Positions 1-9,058 of a stretch of 64,000 nucleotides of DNA are shown here, piece by piece; within the stretch, counting starts at the first letter, position 1, and every line of letters starts with the position of its first letter. A program made the position numbers and the translations under genes. The stretch is from assembly GCA_030437565.1 (NCBI GenBank), contig CP129291.1:2790001-2854000 (forward strand). The letters run 5' to 3'. The notes below the pieces were generated by a model. It had not been told where the DNA came from. It made no database searches and saw only the letters and a program-made list of their open reading frames with translations. The stretch is from Terrilactibacillus sp. S3-3 (GTDB taxonomy: Bacteria; Bacillota; Bacilli; Bacillales; Sporolactobacillaceae).

Positions 1-746
1 TTTCAGAAATTGTTTCTTGGTCACCCAAGCGGTTCTTGATCATGTCGACGCGATCCGTCAATGCACCAAGGTCCGCCTGCGCGTCAGCAACCTCATCTAG
101 ATGAGTATCAATTTTTGAAATATAATCCCCAACTTGCGATGAAGACGCGTTTGAATCATTCAATGTTTTTTAAGTCATTCAAATCGGAAAACAAGCCTGC
201 GGAAAATACCTTTGTTGGGCTCACATTAACCGCTATCGAGATCCCATCATTAACCGCCATCAATACACTTTTGGAATTGTCGCTCACACTATAATCGCCA
301 TTGGTTCCCTGAGTAATCGGTGCATTCTGTGTGTCATCGCCATTGAAGATATATTGTCCGCCCACTTGTGTATTGCCAAGCGTCATCAATTGTTGCGTCA
401 ATTGATCAATTTCCGTTCCCGCCGCAGCCCTTTGTGTATCATCATACGTACCGTTACTTACTTCTTCGGTCAGATCTCGGACGCGGTTGAGCACATCATT
501 GACACTTGAGAGGACACTCTCCGAACTGTCAAGCCAATTATAGGCTGTAGAAATATTACTTTGATATTGCTGGATATGATTCACATCCGTCTGATAAGAG
601 ACGCTCATCACCGCGACGACCGGATCTTGAGATGGTCTTGTAATTTTTTTCCCCGATGACAGTTCCTGATACTCGGCAATTTTACCATAACCGCTGGATA
701 ACTGCTGCAAAATATTATTCGTCATCATGTTCTGTGTGACACGCAT
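1..746 (-). CDS. flgL: Flagellar hook-filament junction protein FlgL (HAP3), 3' end outside window, frameshifted
   Basis: FlgL joins the hook-associated protein FlgK to the flagellin filament. The N-terminal flagellin-type helix is clear (RVTQNMM, then LSSGKKITRPSQDP near residue 30). After about 196 residues the frame stops at a T6 run at 166-171. The next frame continues with the C-terminal flagellin-like coiled coil, including KNRLGDQE, up to the window edge. About 248 of the usual ~300 residues are present. ATG 746 is chosen over ATG 749 because it matches the family start MRVTQ and sits behind GGGGTGATGA. The gene begins 6 bp after the flgK stop. The frameshift is probably a sequencing error. 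Confidence 0.93.
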
Positions 747-752
747 CATTCA

Positions 753-2290
753 TCACCCCGCAATATTAATTAAAGTATCAAGCATCTCATTCAGCGTCGT
801 CACCACTTTGGCCGCCGAGCTGTAAGCATGCTGATATTGAATTAAATTAACCATTTCTTCGTCCATCGACACGCCGCTTACTGAAGAGCGGTTGTTCTGC
901 GACGTTGTAAGCATTGTTTGCGTGCTTGTGGAAAATTGATCGGCCGACTGCGCATTCACGCCGATCTGTCCAATCAAATCAGCCAAATAATTTTTCAATG
1001 TTTCTCCGGAACCGGTATCGGTAACGTTTCCGTCTACATCATATTTATCTGAAGCAATCACATTGGCCATCGCCGTGGCACTGCTATTTCCACCGCTGCC
1101 GTCAGTAGCGGAATTGGCAGTGATATCGCCGCTCTTTAAGGCGCTGTTCACCTGTATCGTTGCTGCTGTTACCTTTCCGTCAGATGAAGCACTGGTAAAG
1201 AATTCTGTTATCCCCGGAAGATTGACTTCCTGCACTGCCTGCGTAGGCCGCATTGAAGTTCGTAGTAAGGGTATTGGCAAGATTGTCTAAACTTTTCAAA
1301 ACGCTTGGAAAATCATTCGTATAGGTATCAACCAGCCCCTGCAGTTTTCCATATAGGCTCGTCGCAGAAGAACTTGTATCCGTTGTGTCTGTCAACGTCG
1401 TAATAGAATTACCGTCTCCATCTGCCAAATCGATTTTCACACTTGGACTATCCGGATCTGTAGTATTATCAATTGTGGTGCTGAGGTGATTAGCAGATAA
1501 ATTGGTCCCGTCAACAAGCGTGCCGAGTGAATTGCCATTCTCATCCGTCAGCTCAATGGTATACTTTCCTACAGCCAGCGCAGACGGATTACCGCCGCTT
1601 GGGACCGTTGAAACTTTCACATTGACCAATTGTGACAGTTGATCGACCAAATTATCGCGGGTGTCATACATACAAATCATTGGTGACATATCCGTTTGCT
1701 TCAAGCGTCGTAATTTCCTTATTTAAGGAATTGATCTGATCGGCAAGATTGTTCACTTGATTCGTCACTTCGGTGATTTGCTGGTTTGTATTGGACTGCA
1801 CCTGATTGAGCGACGTCGCAATATAATTGAATGTATCCGCTACCTCTTGCCCGTCTTGAAGAACAACCGCCCCTGTACCGCTTGTTCCTGAATTTGACGC
1901 CATATCTTGAAGGGAACTCCAAAAAGTATCCAGAACAGAGGACAGATCATTATCCGTTGGAGCAACAATATCCTCCATTTGGCTATATTGACTATCTACT
2001 GTGGACCAATACCCATTTTGATTCTCATTATAGCGAACCTGCAAATCAAGGAAGGAATCTCGGATGCGCTGAATAGAATCGGCATCGACGCCCGTTCCTA
2101 TTTGGCCTGCGCCGCCTGCTGCATTCATGCCGATGGAAGGATAAGGTGTCGAAGCAGTCATATTAACTCGCTGCCGTGAATAGCCGTCAGTATTGGCATT
2201 TGAAATGTTATTGCCGGTCGTTTGAATGGCTTCCTGCTGCACTTCAAGCGCTCTTTGCATCATATTTAATGTCGAAAAAATTGGAATCAT
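753..2290 (-). CDS. flgK: Flagellar hook-associated protein FlgK (HAP1), two frameshifts
   Basis: FlgK is the first hook-filament junction protein, exported by the flagellar type III apparatus. The N-terminus has the rod/hook family signature (TTGNNISNANTDGYSRQRV around residues 25-43). The C-terminus has the matching NLIQYQHAYSSAAKVVTTLNEM helix split over the last 35 residues. The total span of about 512 codons equals the family length (~507). Two frame changes interrupt it. One is at about 1664-1672, where a 4-bp unit (cata) is duplicated. The other is near 1240-1275. Reading is clean on both sides, so an intact gene is likely in the organism. It lies between flgN and flgL in the standard Bacillus order. 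Confidence 0.93.
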
Positions 2291-2501
2291 ATCATGTTAA
2301 CCCCCGCCATAATGTAAAAAAAAAAACAAGAAAACGTCTGGAAATGTGCCGAAACCTATACCGTTATTAGAATTTCCGAACACGCAGTATTGTTCATTAT
2401 TCCGTTTTTCAATTTGAAATGTTTTTTTTTAACCTCGTGTTGTGCTATCGTTTCAAGTATCCTTCAAACGAAGTGTTTAAAAATTTTCAAACCATCATCC
2501 A

Positions 2502-3011
2502 TTAAGCCCTAGAATCAATTCGGACGGAAAATGAAGAAGAACCTTCTTGCCTGCCTGACGATTTACTGTAATTCTTTAATGTAGGTCGAGGATGCAAGAG
2601 ATTAAGGCTGAGTCTGACAAACTGAAGGGACTGTCTGAGCAAGTCCTGGTTTAAATGATTGATTGGATGCTTCTTCAGAACATACAAGACATTTGCAAGC
2701 TGAAGATGAAGGGTTTCCCATTCCTCTTTTTCAGAGACAGGTACAATTGTCTCCCGCCATTTAGATAATGACGGCAACTCACCTTTGCCCAGAACACCGG
2801 CCGTTTGCATAATCTCGGTCATCATCTGCATTCTCGCCCGTTCAAGCTTCTCTATGCGGACGATTATCGGCTGTTCCTGCTTTACAAGGCTGTTTAATGT
2901 TTGAATGTCTGCGTTTTTAATCGCTTCCGTCTTTACCTTGGCGATTTCGTAAAGCCGCTCATTCCCGGCAATCAGTTGCTCAATCAACGCTCTTACTTTG
3001 CTGACTGTCAT
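2502..3011 (-). CDS. flgN: Flagellar export chaperone FlgN (YvyG)
   Basis: FlgN-type chaperones bind the C-termini of FlgK and FlgL before export. The protein is 169 residues, mostly helical and charged (LIEQLIAGNERLYEIAKVKTEAI near the N-terminus, then KQEQPIIVRIEKLERAR). That matches FlgN/YvyG in size and character, and it sits directly upstream of flgK. An in-frame GTG 18 bp upstream would add six residues. ATG 3011 is preferred because AAGGGG lies 9 bases ahead of it. Identification rests on position plus the general pattern, since FlgN sequences are poorly conserved. Confidence 0.85.
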   Translation of the reverse strand: MTVSKVRALIEQLIAGNERLYEIAKVKTEAIKNADIQTLNSLVKQEQPIIVRIEKLERARMQMMTEIMQTAGVLGKGELPSLSKWRETIVPVSEKEEWETLHLQLANVLYVLKKHPINHLNQDLLRQSLQFVRLSLNLLHPRPTLKNYSKSSGRQEGSSSFSVRIDSRA

Positions 3012-3059
3012 CCTCTTTATCCCCTTCACACAGCAGTTTCATACGGAAATACCCTATGC

Positions 3060-3332
3060 CTACCTTTTATTCCAATAATCGTACAGCTTCTTCGCCACGT
3101 CTTCAGCACTGACCTGATAGCTGCCGTCCTGCACCTGTTTCTTAATGCTTTCCACCTTTTGGCTGCGCGCTTTGGCAAATGCCTGCGTGCTTTGCAGCCG
3201 TTTTGCCTCATCCGAAATTTCAATTTTATCGCTTTTATTTGCGCTGTCCGCCGACTGCGCCGCTTTTTGCGTATTCTTAGACGCTTGATAACTTTGATAG
3301 GATTGAATCGGTTGATAACGATTGATTTTCAA
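3060..3332 (-). CDS. flgM: Anti-sigma-D factor FlgM
   Basis: FlgM holds the motility sigma factor SigD inactive until the hook is complete. The 90-residue protein carries the family core KIEISDEAKRLQ (around 39-50) and a C-terminal helix for sigma binding. The TTG at 3332 is chosen because GAGGTGA lies 5 bases before it and because it gives the family start MKIN. A GTG at 3341 would put the ribosome binding site inside the gene. A near-perfect SigD promoter lies about 48 bp upstream, so the gene is under feedback control. It heads flgM-flgN-flgK-flgL. Confidence 0.93.
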   Translation of the reverse strand: MKINRYQPIQSYQSYQASKNTQKAAQSADSANKSDKIEISDEAKRLQSTQAFAKARSQKVESIKKQVQDGSYQVSAEDVAKKLYDYWNKR

Positions 3333-3379
3333 ATCGCTCACCTCGCTTAAAATCTCGCCATGACTTTCTGCTATTCATT

Positions 3380-3406
3380 ATATCGGCAGTATTTTTCAGA
3401 TGTTTA
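3380..3406 (-). promoter_or_regulatory. SigD-type promoter for flgM
   Basis: The minus strand reads TAAA (3406-3403), exactly 15 bases, then GCCGATAT (3387-3380), a perfect match to the B. subtilis SigD consensus. It lies just upstream of flgM, where the known B. subtilis SigD promoter of this operon also sits. Confidence 0.9.
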
Positions 3407-3452
3407 ATGAGCCGGAAGGTGTATATCTTTTTATCAAACCGAGGCTTATAGG

Positions 3453-3847
3453 TCACTTTGTATAATACGTTTTTCCCCGTTTGCGCTCTTCCTCCTCTTT
3501 TTCCCGCTCGGTAAATGCTTCAAAATCTTTGTTTAACTGCCTTTTGCACGAGTCACATAAATCACCGGTATGAATGATCTTCCCGCACGATCGGCAAGGA
3601 TAGCCAAGATTGGCAAAGTCCGACGTCATCAACCGGCCTTTCTTGACCCACATATAGATTAAATCCTCATCACTCCTGTGGCTTCATGCACTTGGCTCAC
3701 CGTTGCCTGGCGATGTTCCTGCACTTTAATATAATCATAAACGATCTCGAATTTTTTTTCCTGCTCTTTCAGACAAGTTGGGCAGTACGGCGACTCCGTT
3801 TTCACGAATAATTTTCCGCAGCCTCTGCAATTTGCGAGTTCAGCCAT
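3453..3847 (-). CDS. yvyF: Flagellar operon protein YvyF (TIGR03826-like), one frameshift
   Basis: A small zinc-ribbon-like protein of unknown exact role that sits between comF and flgM in Bacillus. The N-terminal part has CRGCGKLF and YCPTCLKEQEKKFE. After a one-base loss near 3671 (GGAGTGATGAGG, where GT-N-GATGAG is expected) the next frame gives MWVKKGRL, then CRSCGKI and LCDSCKRQL, ending in a charged tail. The two pieces form about 131 residues, as in YvyF (139). The start ATG 3847 is preceded by AAAAGGAGAGAAG. Transcription is probably from the SigD-like promoter at 4014-4039. Confidence 0.85.
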
Positions 3848-4013
3848 TGTCTTCTCTCCTTTTACACTAAAATTTCATCCTATTTGATCTATTATTTGCC
3901 ACTTTCCATTTATTGTGTTCAAGCCGTAAAATCAGATCAGTCAGACGACAGAGATAGTATCCGTCGGGCTTCATTGGACTCCCCATTCGAACAACTGACC
4001 TCTGACAAACCAT

Positions 4014-4039
4014 ATATCGGCAAAATACCCGCTACTTTC
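4014..4039 (-). promoter_or_regulatory. Candidate SigD promoter for yvyF
   Basis: The minus strand has a perfect -10 GCCGATAT (4021-4014) with GAAA 14 bases upstream. The -35 is imperfect and the spacing one base short. It is about 170 bp upstream of yvyF and would let the flagellar genes be transcribed separately from comFA-comFC, which are here split off by the intervening plus-strand gene. Confidence 0.6.
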
Positions 4040-4088
4040 AACCTATTTTAACATTAAAAATCTTCTTATTCTATTTGAAGAAAAAGGT

Positions 4089-4117
4089 TTGACAGAAGCA
4101 GCATTTGTTAAGAAAAT
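4089..4117 (+). promoter_or_regulatory. SigA-like promoter for the C39-like peptidase gene
   Basis: TTGACA (4089-4094), 17 bases, GAAAAT (4112-4117): a perfect -35 with a 4/6 -10. The ribosome binding site AAAGGGG (4125-4131) and the TTG start at 4142 follow immediately, so any leader would be very short. Confidence 0.5.
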
Positions 4118-4141
4118 AAAACAGAAAGGGGACACCACTTT

Positions 4142-4981
4142 TTGAAAATGTTAAAGAAACATTGGCTTCCGCTTTTTTTGATCCTCGATATCCTGCTTCT
4201 GGCGATTATTTTTTATGCCTATAGCAGTCCAGAAAAGCTTTCCGCCAATTCACATACATCCAATCCAGATAATCAGGAATCGGCCATGTCAAAGGTGCTT
4301 CATTTTGCCGGTGATGTTGAAAGCCGGGTCGCGCTCGCTGCGGTCAATACCGTCCAGTTCATTGCAGATAAATGGCCCGGCGGCAAAGCGGACCACGCCA
4401 TGATTGATGCGCCGCAAATTGTTCAGAATCCGGAATTGCCACGAGGCTGCGAGGTCACCTCGCTGGCGATGCTGCTGCAGCAGGCGGGTGTCAATGTCGG
4501 CAAAATGACGCTCGCTAACAAAATAGACAAAGTGCCCTATCAATCCGGCGATTATTACGGCAATCCCAACGATGGATTTGTCGGCAATATGGAGACGCTC
4601 AGCGAGCCCGGACTTGGTGTCAACCATGGCCCGATTGTCAAACTAGCAAAACGATACCTGCCCAATCAAATTGTCGATTTGTCCGGCCGCCCGTTCGATG
4701 CGGTGCTCGATCAACTGCGCGCCGGCATTCCCGTTATGGTGATTACCAATTCGCAATTCAAACCGCTGCCAGACAGCGCGTTTCGGACATGGAGCACTTC
4801 ATCCGGAACCATTAAGGTCACCTTTCATGAGCACGCCGTCCTTGTTACGGGCTTTGACAAAAAAAACTATATTTATTTCAACAATCCGCTCGGCAGCAAA
4901 AATGAAAAAACCGAACGCGATCCATTTATAGACGCCTGGCAGCAGATGGGCAGCCAAGCGATCAGCTACACAAAATATTAA
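4142..4981 (+). CDS. Secreted C39-like cysteine peptidase family protein (YvpB-like)
   Basis: A 279-residue protein with one N-terminal membrane segment (WLPLFLILDILLLAIIFYAY, residues 8-27) and an extracellular papain-like domain of the C39_2 type. The catalytic Cys lies in PRGCEVTSLAMLL (~100), the His in FHEHAVLVTGF (~230), and the partner in YFNNPLG (~247). The substrate is unknown; a cell wall or secreted peptide is possible. TTG 4142 is used because AAAGGGG lies 10 bases ahead, while ATG 4148 is too far. It sits on the plus strand between comFC and yvyF, where Bacillus has no such gene, and is followed by a strong terminator and a repeat array. It is intact. Confidence 0.85.
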   Translation: MKMLKKHWLPLFLILDILLLAIIFYAYSSPEKLSANSHTSNPDNQESAMSKVLHFAGDVESRVALAAVNTVQFIADKWPGGKADHAMIDAPQIVQNPELPRGCEVTSLAMLLQQAGVNVGKMTLANKIDKVPYQSGDYYGNPNDGFVGNMETLSEPGLGVNHGPIVKLAKRYLPNQIVDLSGRPFDAVLDQLRAGIPVMVITNSQFKPLPDSAFRTWSTSSGTIKVTFHEHAVLVTGFDKKNYIYFNNPLGSKNEKTERDPFIDAWQQMGSQAISYTKY

Positions 4982-5160
4982 CGAGAAAGCGCTGCGACGA
5001 AACGGCCGGCAATGCCGAATCCTCCTCTTCATTGATTTGAACGTCATATTCAGGCCGCAAAATAAGTGACATGAGAAGAAGTGCCAATGGTTTGGGCAGG
5101 CAGGTGTAAGACAGATTTACCGCTTCTGGAGGTGCAGTTTTCCATTTTGAAATTCCTGCG

Positions 5161-5218
5161 CCGGGCCGCCTGAGCTTCGGGTACGACCTTTTTATCGGCG
5201 GCCGGGGTTTTTTTTTTT
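5161..5218 (+). terminator. Terminator of the C39-like peptidase gene
   Basis: A GC-rich stem CCGGGCCGCC (5161-5170) with GGCGGCCGG (5197-5205), followed by an 11-T run (5208-5218). Shortened versions of this hairpin recur in each unit of the repeat array that follows. Confidence 0.75.
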
Positions 5219-5706
5219 ACAACTCTTGTAGGTTTATTTACAACTTTTCGTAGTTTATTTACGGTTCGGCGATTTTATTAACAAATCGGGCACGGGCCTA
5301 GACTTTGGGCCCAACCCTTTTATCGACGGACGGGTTCTTTTTACAACTTTTGTGCGTTTATTTACAACTTTTCGTAGTTTATTAACGAGTTCGGCGATTT
5401 TATTAACAAATCGGGCGCGGCCTAGACTTTGGGCCCAACCCTTTTATCGACGACCGGGTTCTTTTTACAACTTTTATGTGTTTATTTACAACTTTTCGTC
5501 GTTTATTGACAAGTTCGGCGATTTTATTAACAAGTCGGGCGCGGGCCTAGGCTTTAGGCCCAACCTTTTTATCGACAACGGGTTCTTTTTACAACTTTTG
5601 TGCGTTTATTTACAACTTTTCGTGGTTTATTGACAAGTTCGACTGTTTTATTTACAAGTCGGGCAGCATGAGCTTCTGGCACGACCTCTGCGTCGATGTC
5701 CGGGGG
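5219..5706 (+). repeat. Array of four ~124-bp units built from 21-bp TTTATTTACAA repeats (family B)
   Basis: Units begin near 5215, 5338, 5462 and 5586. Each has 3-4 tandem 19-21-bp steps starting TTTATTTACAA or TTTATTAACAA. Then comes a GC hairpin (GGGCCTA with TAGGCCC in unit three) and a second hairpin AACCC/GGGTT running into CTTTTT. So each unit looks like A/T-rich repeats followed by a terminator-like stem. No gene is seen in 4982-5726. A 93-codon open frame in the array is only a by-product of the repeats. The same TTTATTTACAA family recurs at 28495-28600 and 59945-60230. Confidence 0.8.
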
Positions 5707-5726
5707 TTTTTTTTTAACAACAACTT

Positions 5727-6645
5727 TCAGCCGTGCGCCAGCGTCAATGAGACAATGCTTATCGGCCCGGCCGGCTGCAAGGCTTGCGCGGCTAGCCGCA
5801 GCGTCGCACCGGTCGTATAGATATCATCAATGAGCAGCACCTGCCGGCCGGCTAATTGCTTCCGGCAAGAGTCCACAAGCCGGAAAGGATTTTCTTTCAT
5901 TTCAAGACGTTCGCGACGTCCTTTTTTACTTTGTTTCGGTTCGTTCACTCTCCGGATCAGCGCGTCAGTCACTTTATTCCCCAATAGCTCCGCGAGCAGC
6001 CGCGACTGATTATAGCTTCTTTCAAGCAGTCTCTCTCCGCTGAGCGGCACCGGAACGATGGTCAAATCCTCATTTGCCTTGTTTCTGTACAAGCTGAAAG
6101 CAGTGAAATCCGGAAATCTTACTGATGCCTTCAGTTTTTCACGTGCAGCTTGAAGCCGGCCGTCTACCGTCTCCATTTTTAACTTGATTCATTAAGCGGG
6201 TCATTTTCTGACTCTGAGCGTGCATCCGGCCGGTTCGTTCCCTTCTTTTTTCTGCCTTTTTTAAATCGCGGCGAATTTGATTGTAGGCCGCCTGAAAATC
6301 CGGCTTAAACCCCTGGGCAAGTACGGCATCGCCCCGAAACTTAAACGCGGTCATAAGCATTTTCATCCGTTCATTGTATTGGTAAACCGAATAGTTGCGC
6401 TGGAGGACGCCGCTCATCCCGCTTTCTTCCCAGCGTTTGCAATCAAAACATACACCCTGGCTGATAAAAGAGGGCGCAACGATGGTCAGATCGCGACCGC
6501 AAATCGCGCAGCACTTTTTTCTGTCTATCTTTATAAGTCCTTGACGGCAGCTGTCGCAAAAGCCGGCCGGTTCATCCGGTGACAATAATGACTGAAAACG
6601 AAGCGTGGGAATAAGCGGTTCGTGGCAAAGAAGGCAGCGGTTCAT
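5727..6645 (-). CDS. comFC: DNA uptake phosphoribosyltransferase-like protein ComFC, with extra basic insert, one frameshift
   Basis: ComFC works with the ComFA ATPase in importing single-stranded DNA. The N-terminus has the zinc finger (CLLCHEPL, CDSCRQG, CAICGRDL, CFDCKRW). The C-terminus has the phosphoribosyltransferase motif VLLIDDIYTTGATL. The span is about 305 codons against 240 in B. subtilis. The excess is a Lys/Arg-rich stretch of about 60-70 residues between GDAVLAQGF and TIVPVPLS. A frameshift lies at the T5 run 6177-6181, inside this insert. ATG 6645 starts one base after the comFA stop, with AAGGGGG 8 bases ahead. comFB is absent between comFA and comFC. Confidence 0.9.
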
Positions 6646-6646
6646 G

Positions 6647-8092
6647 TTAAAAACCCCCTTCATCATTCATTTGCTGAATATGCCGCCGTTTCGCTCTGAC
6701 CATTTCGAGCGTCCGGCCGTAGTGGAAGAAAATGATCTCGCCGCCTGGAATGGCCGGATCCCGCCCGACTCTTCCGGAAATCTGCACTAAGGCCCGTTCG
6801 TCAAAGACAGGATCATCTGCTCCGAAGACGGCCGCCTCGACACCTGAAACCGTTACGCCGCGTTCAAGAATCGTTGTCGTGACTAAAATTTGAATGGCCC
6901 CCTGGCGGAAGAGCATAATTTTTTCATGGCGCTCCGGATCTTCCGCATGCACGCCCTCAATGCTTGTTTGACTTTTTGATTTTAGCAGGGGGGTCAATTG
7001 TTTTAGCAATGCAATAGACGGCACAAAAATGAAGAGTTGCCGGTTTCCAGACGCTTTCTCCATCACCCAGTGCAAAAAAGATGACGGAATGCACCCTTGC
7101 TTGACTTTTTTTCGCCAATTCCCCATCCACCGGCTCTGCGGAACCGGCAGCGGGTGGCCATGAAAGCGCCGGGAAATCTTCATGCCTTGAAGCCGTCCTG
7201 AGAGAAATTCCTTTTTCAATGCCGGCGGCGGTGTAGCCGATAAGTAAATGAAAGGGGCGTCTGGTTTAGCAGATTTTTTTACCGCATAAGCCAGCATCGG
7301 ATCATAATCGAAAGGGAAGGCATCGACTTCATCAATGATCACAACGTCAAAATAATCCCGGTAGCGCAGCAGCTGATGGGTTGTCGTGACGACCAGCGGC
7401 GCGAGCGGCGTTCTGTCCCTGCTGCCGGCATACAATGCGCTGATCGGAACGGTTGGAAAAGCTTTTCTGAATCTGGGAAAAAGCTCACGTACAACATCGG
7501 TGCGCGGTGTGGCAATGGCTAGTCGCAGCCCATTCAGCAGCGCTTTTTCAACCGCCGGAAACAAGATCTCAGTTTTGCCGGCACCGCATACCGCCCAGAT
7601 TAAAAATGACTGTTTTCGCTGAACGGCAGCCGCCAATTTCTCCGCCGCCTGTCGCTGCAATTCAGACAGCGCCCCCTTCCACTTCCACTCGCACAAGCGG
7701 CCGTTCTTCGTTTTAAACAGCGGAGCACTCGGCGCCGGACCGATCCATGTCGCCAGCAGCGAACAAGATTTCACGACCCCCATCGAGAGACAGCGCCGGC
7801 AATAGACGCATGTTTTCCGGCAGCGCGCGCAGGAATAGGCGGAAAAGAAATCAGGATGATCATTTCCGCAGCGCCGGCAGCGAAAACGGGGTTTAGCAGA
7901 AAAAATAGAGGCTGATGCCGGGCGAATTTCAATGCCCGGCACTAGGGCCACAGCCCCGATTTCCCGGTTCCTTTCGATGATCTCGGCCGGAAAAGGAAGC
8001 TCCTCGATCAGGCATTCTCTGCCGTACAAAAAAGATTGCAGTTCTTCGCTAAACGATGGACGTGGCTGCGTGTCATGGGACAGAGTGGTCAT
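6647..8092 (-). CDS. comFA: Competence helicase ComFA
   Basis: ATP-driven DEAD-box-like DNA translocase at the membrane during transformation. It is intact, 481 residues (B. subtilis ~463). Visible features in order: a four-Cys zinc motif (CRRCGN, CARCRKTCVYCRRC, residues ~72-100), Walker A AVCGAGKTEI (~165), the Walker B variant VIIDEVDAFPF (~260), motif VI QISGRVGRDP (~445). ATG 8092 is chosen because AGGGG lies 7 bases ahead; an upstream in-frame start adds a non-conserved low-complexity leader. It is followed at 1-bp spacing by comFC, so the two are probably co-transcribed. No ComK box (AAAA-N5-TTTT) was found with confidence. Confidence 0.95.
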   Translation of the reverse strand: MTTLSHDTQPRPSFSEELQSFLYGRECLIEELPFPAEIIERNREIGAVALVPGIEIRPASASIFSAKPRFRCRRCGNDHPDFFSAYSCARCRKTCVYCRRCLSMGVVKSCSLLATWIGPAPSAPLFKTKNGRLCEWKWKGALSELQRQAAEKLAAAVQRKQSFLIWAVCGAGKTEILFPAVEKALLNGLRLAIATPRTDVVRELFPRFRKAFPTVPISALYAGSRDRTPLAPLVVTTTHQLLRYRDYFDVVIIDEVDAFPFDYDPMLAYAVKKSAKPDAPFIYLSATPPPALKKEFLSGRLQGMKISRRFHGHPLPVPQSRWMGNWRKKVKQGCIPSSFLHWVMEKASGNRQLFIFVPSIALLKQLTPLLKSKSQTSIEGVHAEDPERHEKIMLFRQGAIQILVTTTILERGVTVSGVEAAVFGADDPVFDERALVQISGRVGRDPAIPGGEIIFFHYGRTLEMVRAKRRHIQQMNDEGGF

Positions 8093-8529
8093 GTGAATCC
8101 CCTCTCTTTTTTTTTTTTGTGAAATAGATAAAAAGATTGAAAGGTGTTGGAGTAGTTTCTTGGAGTTCAAAATTTTGAGGAAAAAAAATAATAGAAGCAG
8201 TTAAGTGTTAAAGGAAAAAGCCAGCGAAAAGTGGTCATCAGGATAAAGAGAAAAACCGGTGTTAAAAACACGAATGAAAAAAGATGAGGTAAAAAGAAGA
8301 AATCAAATTAAGGAGAACTGCGCAGCAAGCCAAAATTCAAGTAGAAAATCAGGTCATTTCTTTGTTGTAAAATATATTCGTCAGGCGCCTACTCCAATCC
8401 TGCTAACAAATTGAAAAAACTGTCGCCATTTAATGCCGGACATCGACGCCATTTCAATAGATGCAGCATCCGAAAAGCTCCGATCTGCTGCGAGAGTTCA
8501 AAGACAGCTTCTGACATGGCGGCCTCAAG

Positions 8530-8692
8530 CCTAAATGGAGCGATCTCGAACCCTAATGAGGCGCTCGGCCGCCGAAATGGGGCGCTCAGACTCAAAGTTA
8601 GGCGTTCGCCCGCCAAAATGGAGCTTCCTTAATCCAAATGGGCAGCTCAACCGCCAAAATGGGGCGACTTCTATCCAAATGGAGCGACGACT
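8530..8692 (+). repeat. Degenerate 21-22-bp tandem array, family A (AATGGGGCGACTT type)
   Basis: About seven steps of an AAATGG(G/A)GCG(A/C)CT core separated by about 8 variable bases. The best copies are at the right end (AAATGGGGCGACTTCTATCC, then AAATGGAGCGACGAC). It lies in the 690-bp space between comFA (leftward) and the AbrB-like gene (rightward). Nothing else was recognised in 8093-8779. Confidence 0.75.
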
Positions 8693-8779
8693 TTTTTAAG
8701 CCCCCTGTTCGTTTTCAACTAGAGGATATATTTATCGTAAATACAGTGATGGCATAATAACGTATATATGTAATGACAC

Positions 8780-9058
8780 TTGCAGATACTAGTTAGGCGG
8801 AAAAAACATGATGGAGTTGTTGCAACCTTGGAAAGGAAAATTTTTGAAATGGGCAATAGCTGCGGATCAACCTATCCTCGTGAAGTCCTTGAGCATCTTG
8901 GTGTAAAACCGGGAGACGAAATCACTTTTGAAAATTTGAGCGACGGATCTGTAAAGATTAGGAAACGAAAAGCAGACAATCTTCCTGATGAAATTGATCC
9001 GGAATTCATTGAAATGAAATGGTTAATGATATGGGTGAACTACTCATCACTTAACTAA
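8780..9058 (+). CDS. AbrB/SpoVT-type antitoxin-like DNA-binding protein, damaged 3' end
   Basis: The core LERKIFEMGNS, then PREVLEHLGVKPGDEITFE and GSVKIRKRK (residues 17-62), is the swapped-hairpin AbrB fold of MazE-like antitoxins. The following DEIDPEFIEM is typical of antitoxins paired with Doc/Fic toxins, but the end is out of frame: a 5-bp duplication near 9013-9022 (gaaatgaaatg) spoils it. The annotated TTG start is uncertain. ATG 8808 has a good AGGCGG site but lies in another frame, so a start-proximal frameshift is likely. No toxin gene follows, so this is an orphan or remnant. Confidence 0.7.
   Translation: MQILVRRKKHDGVVATLERKIFEMGNSCGSTYPREVLEHLGVKPGDEITFENLSDGSVKIRKRKADNLPDEIDPEFIEMKWLMIWVNYSSLN

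Noticed and set aside
8093..8400. ComK boxes (AAAA-N5-TTTT) upstream of comFA
   Set aside because: A/T runs are present, but no pair with correct spacing could be shown on reading.
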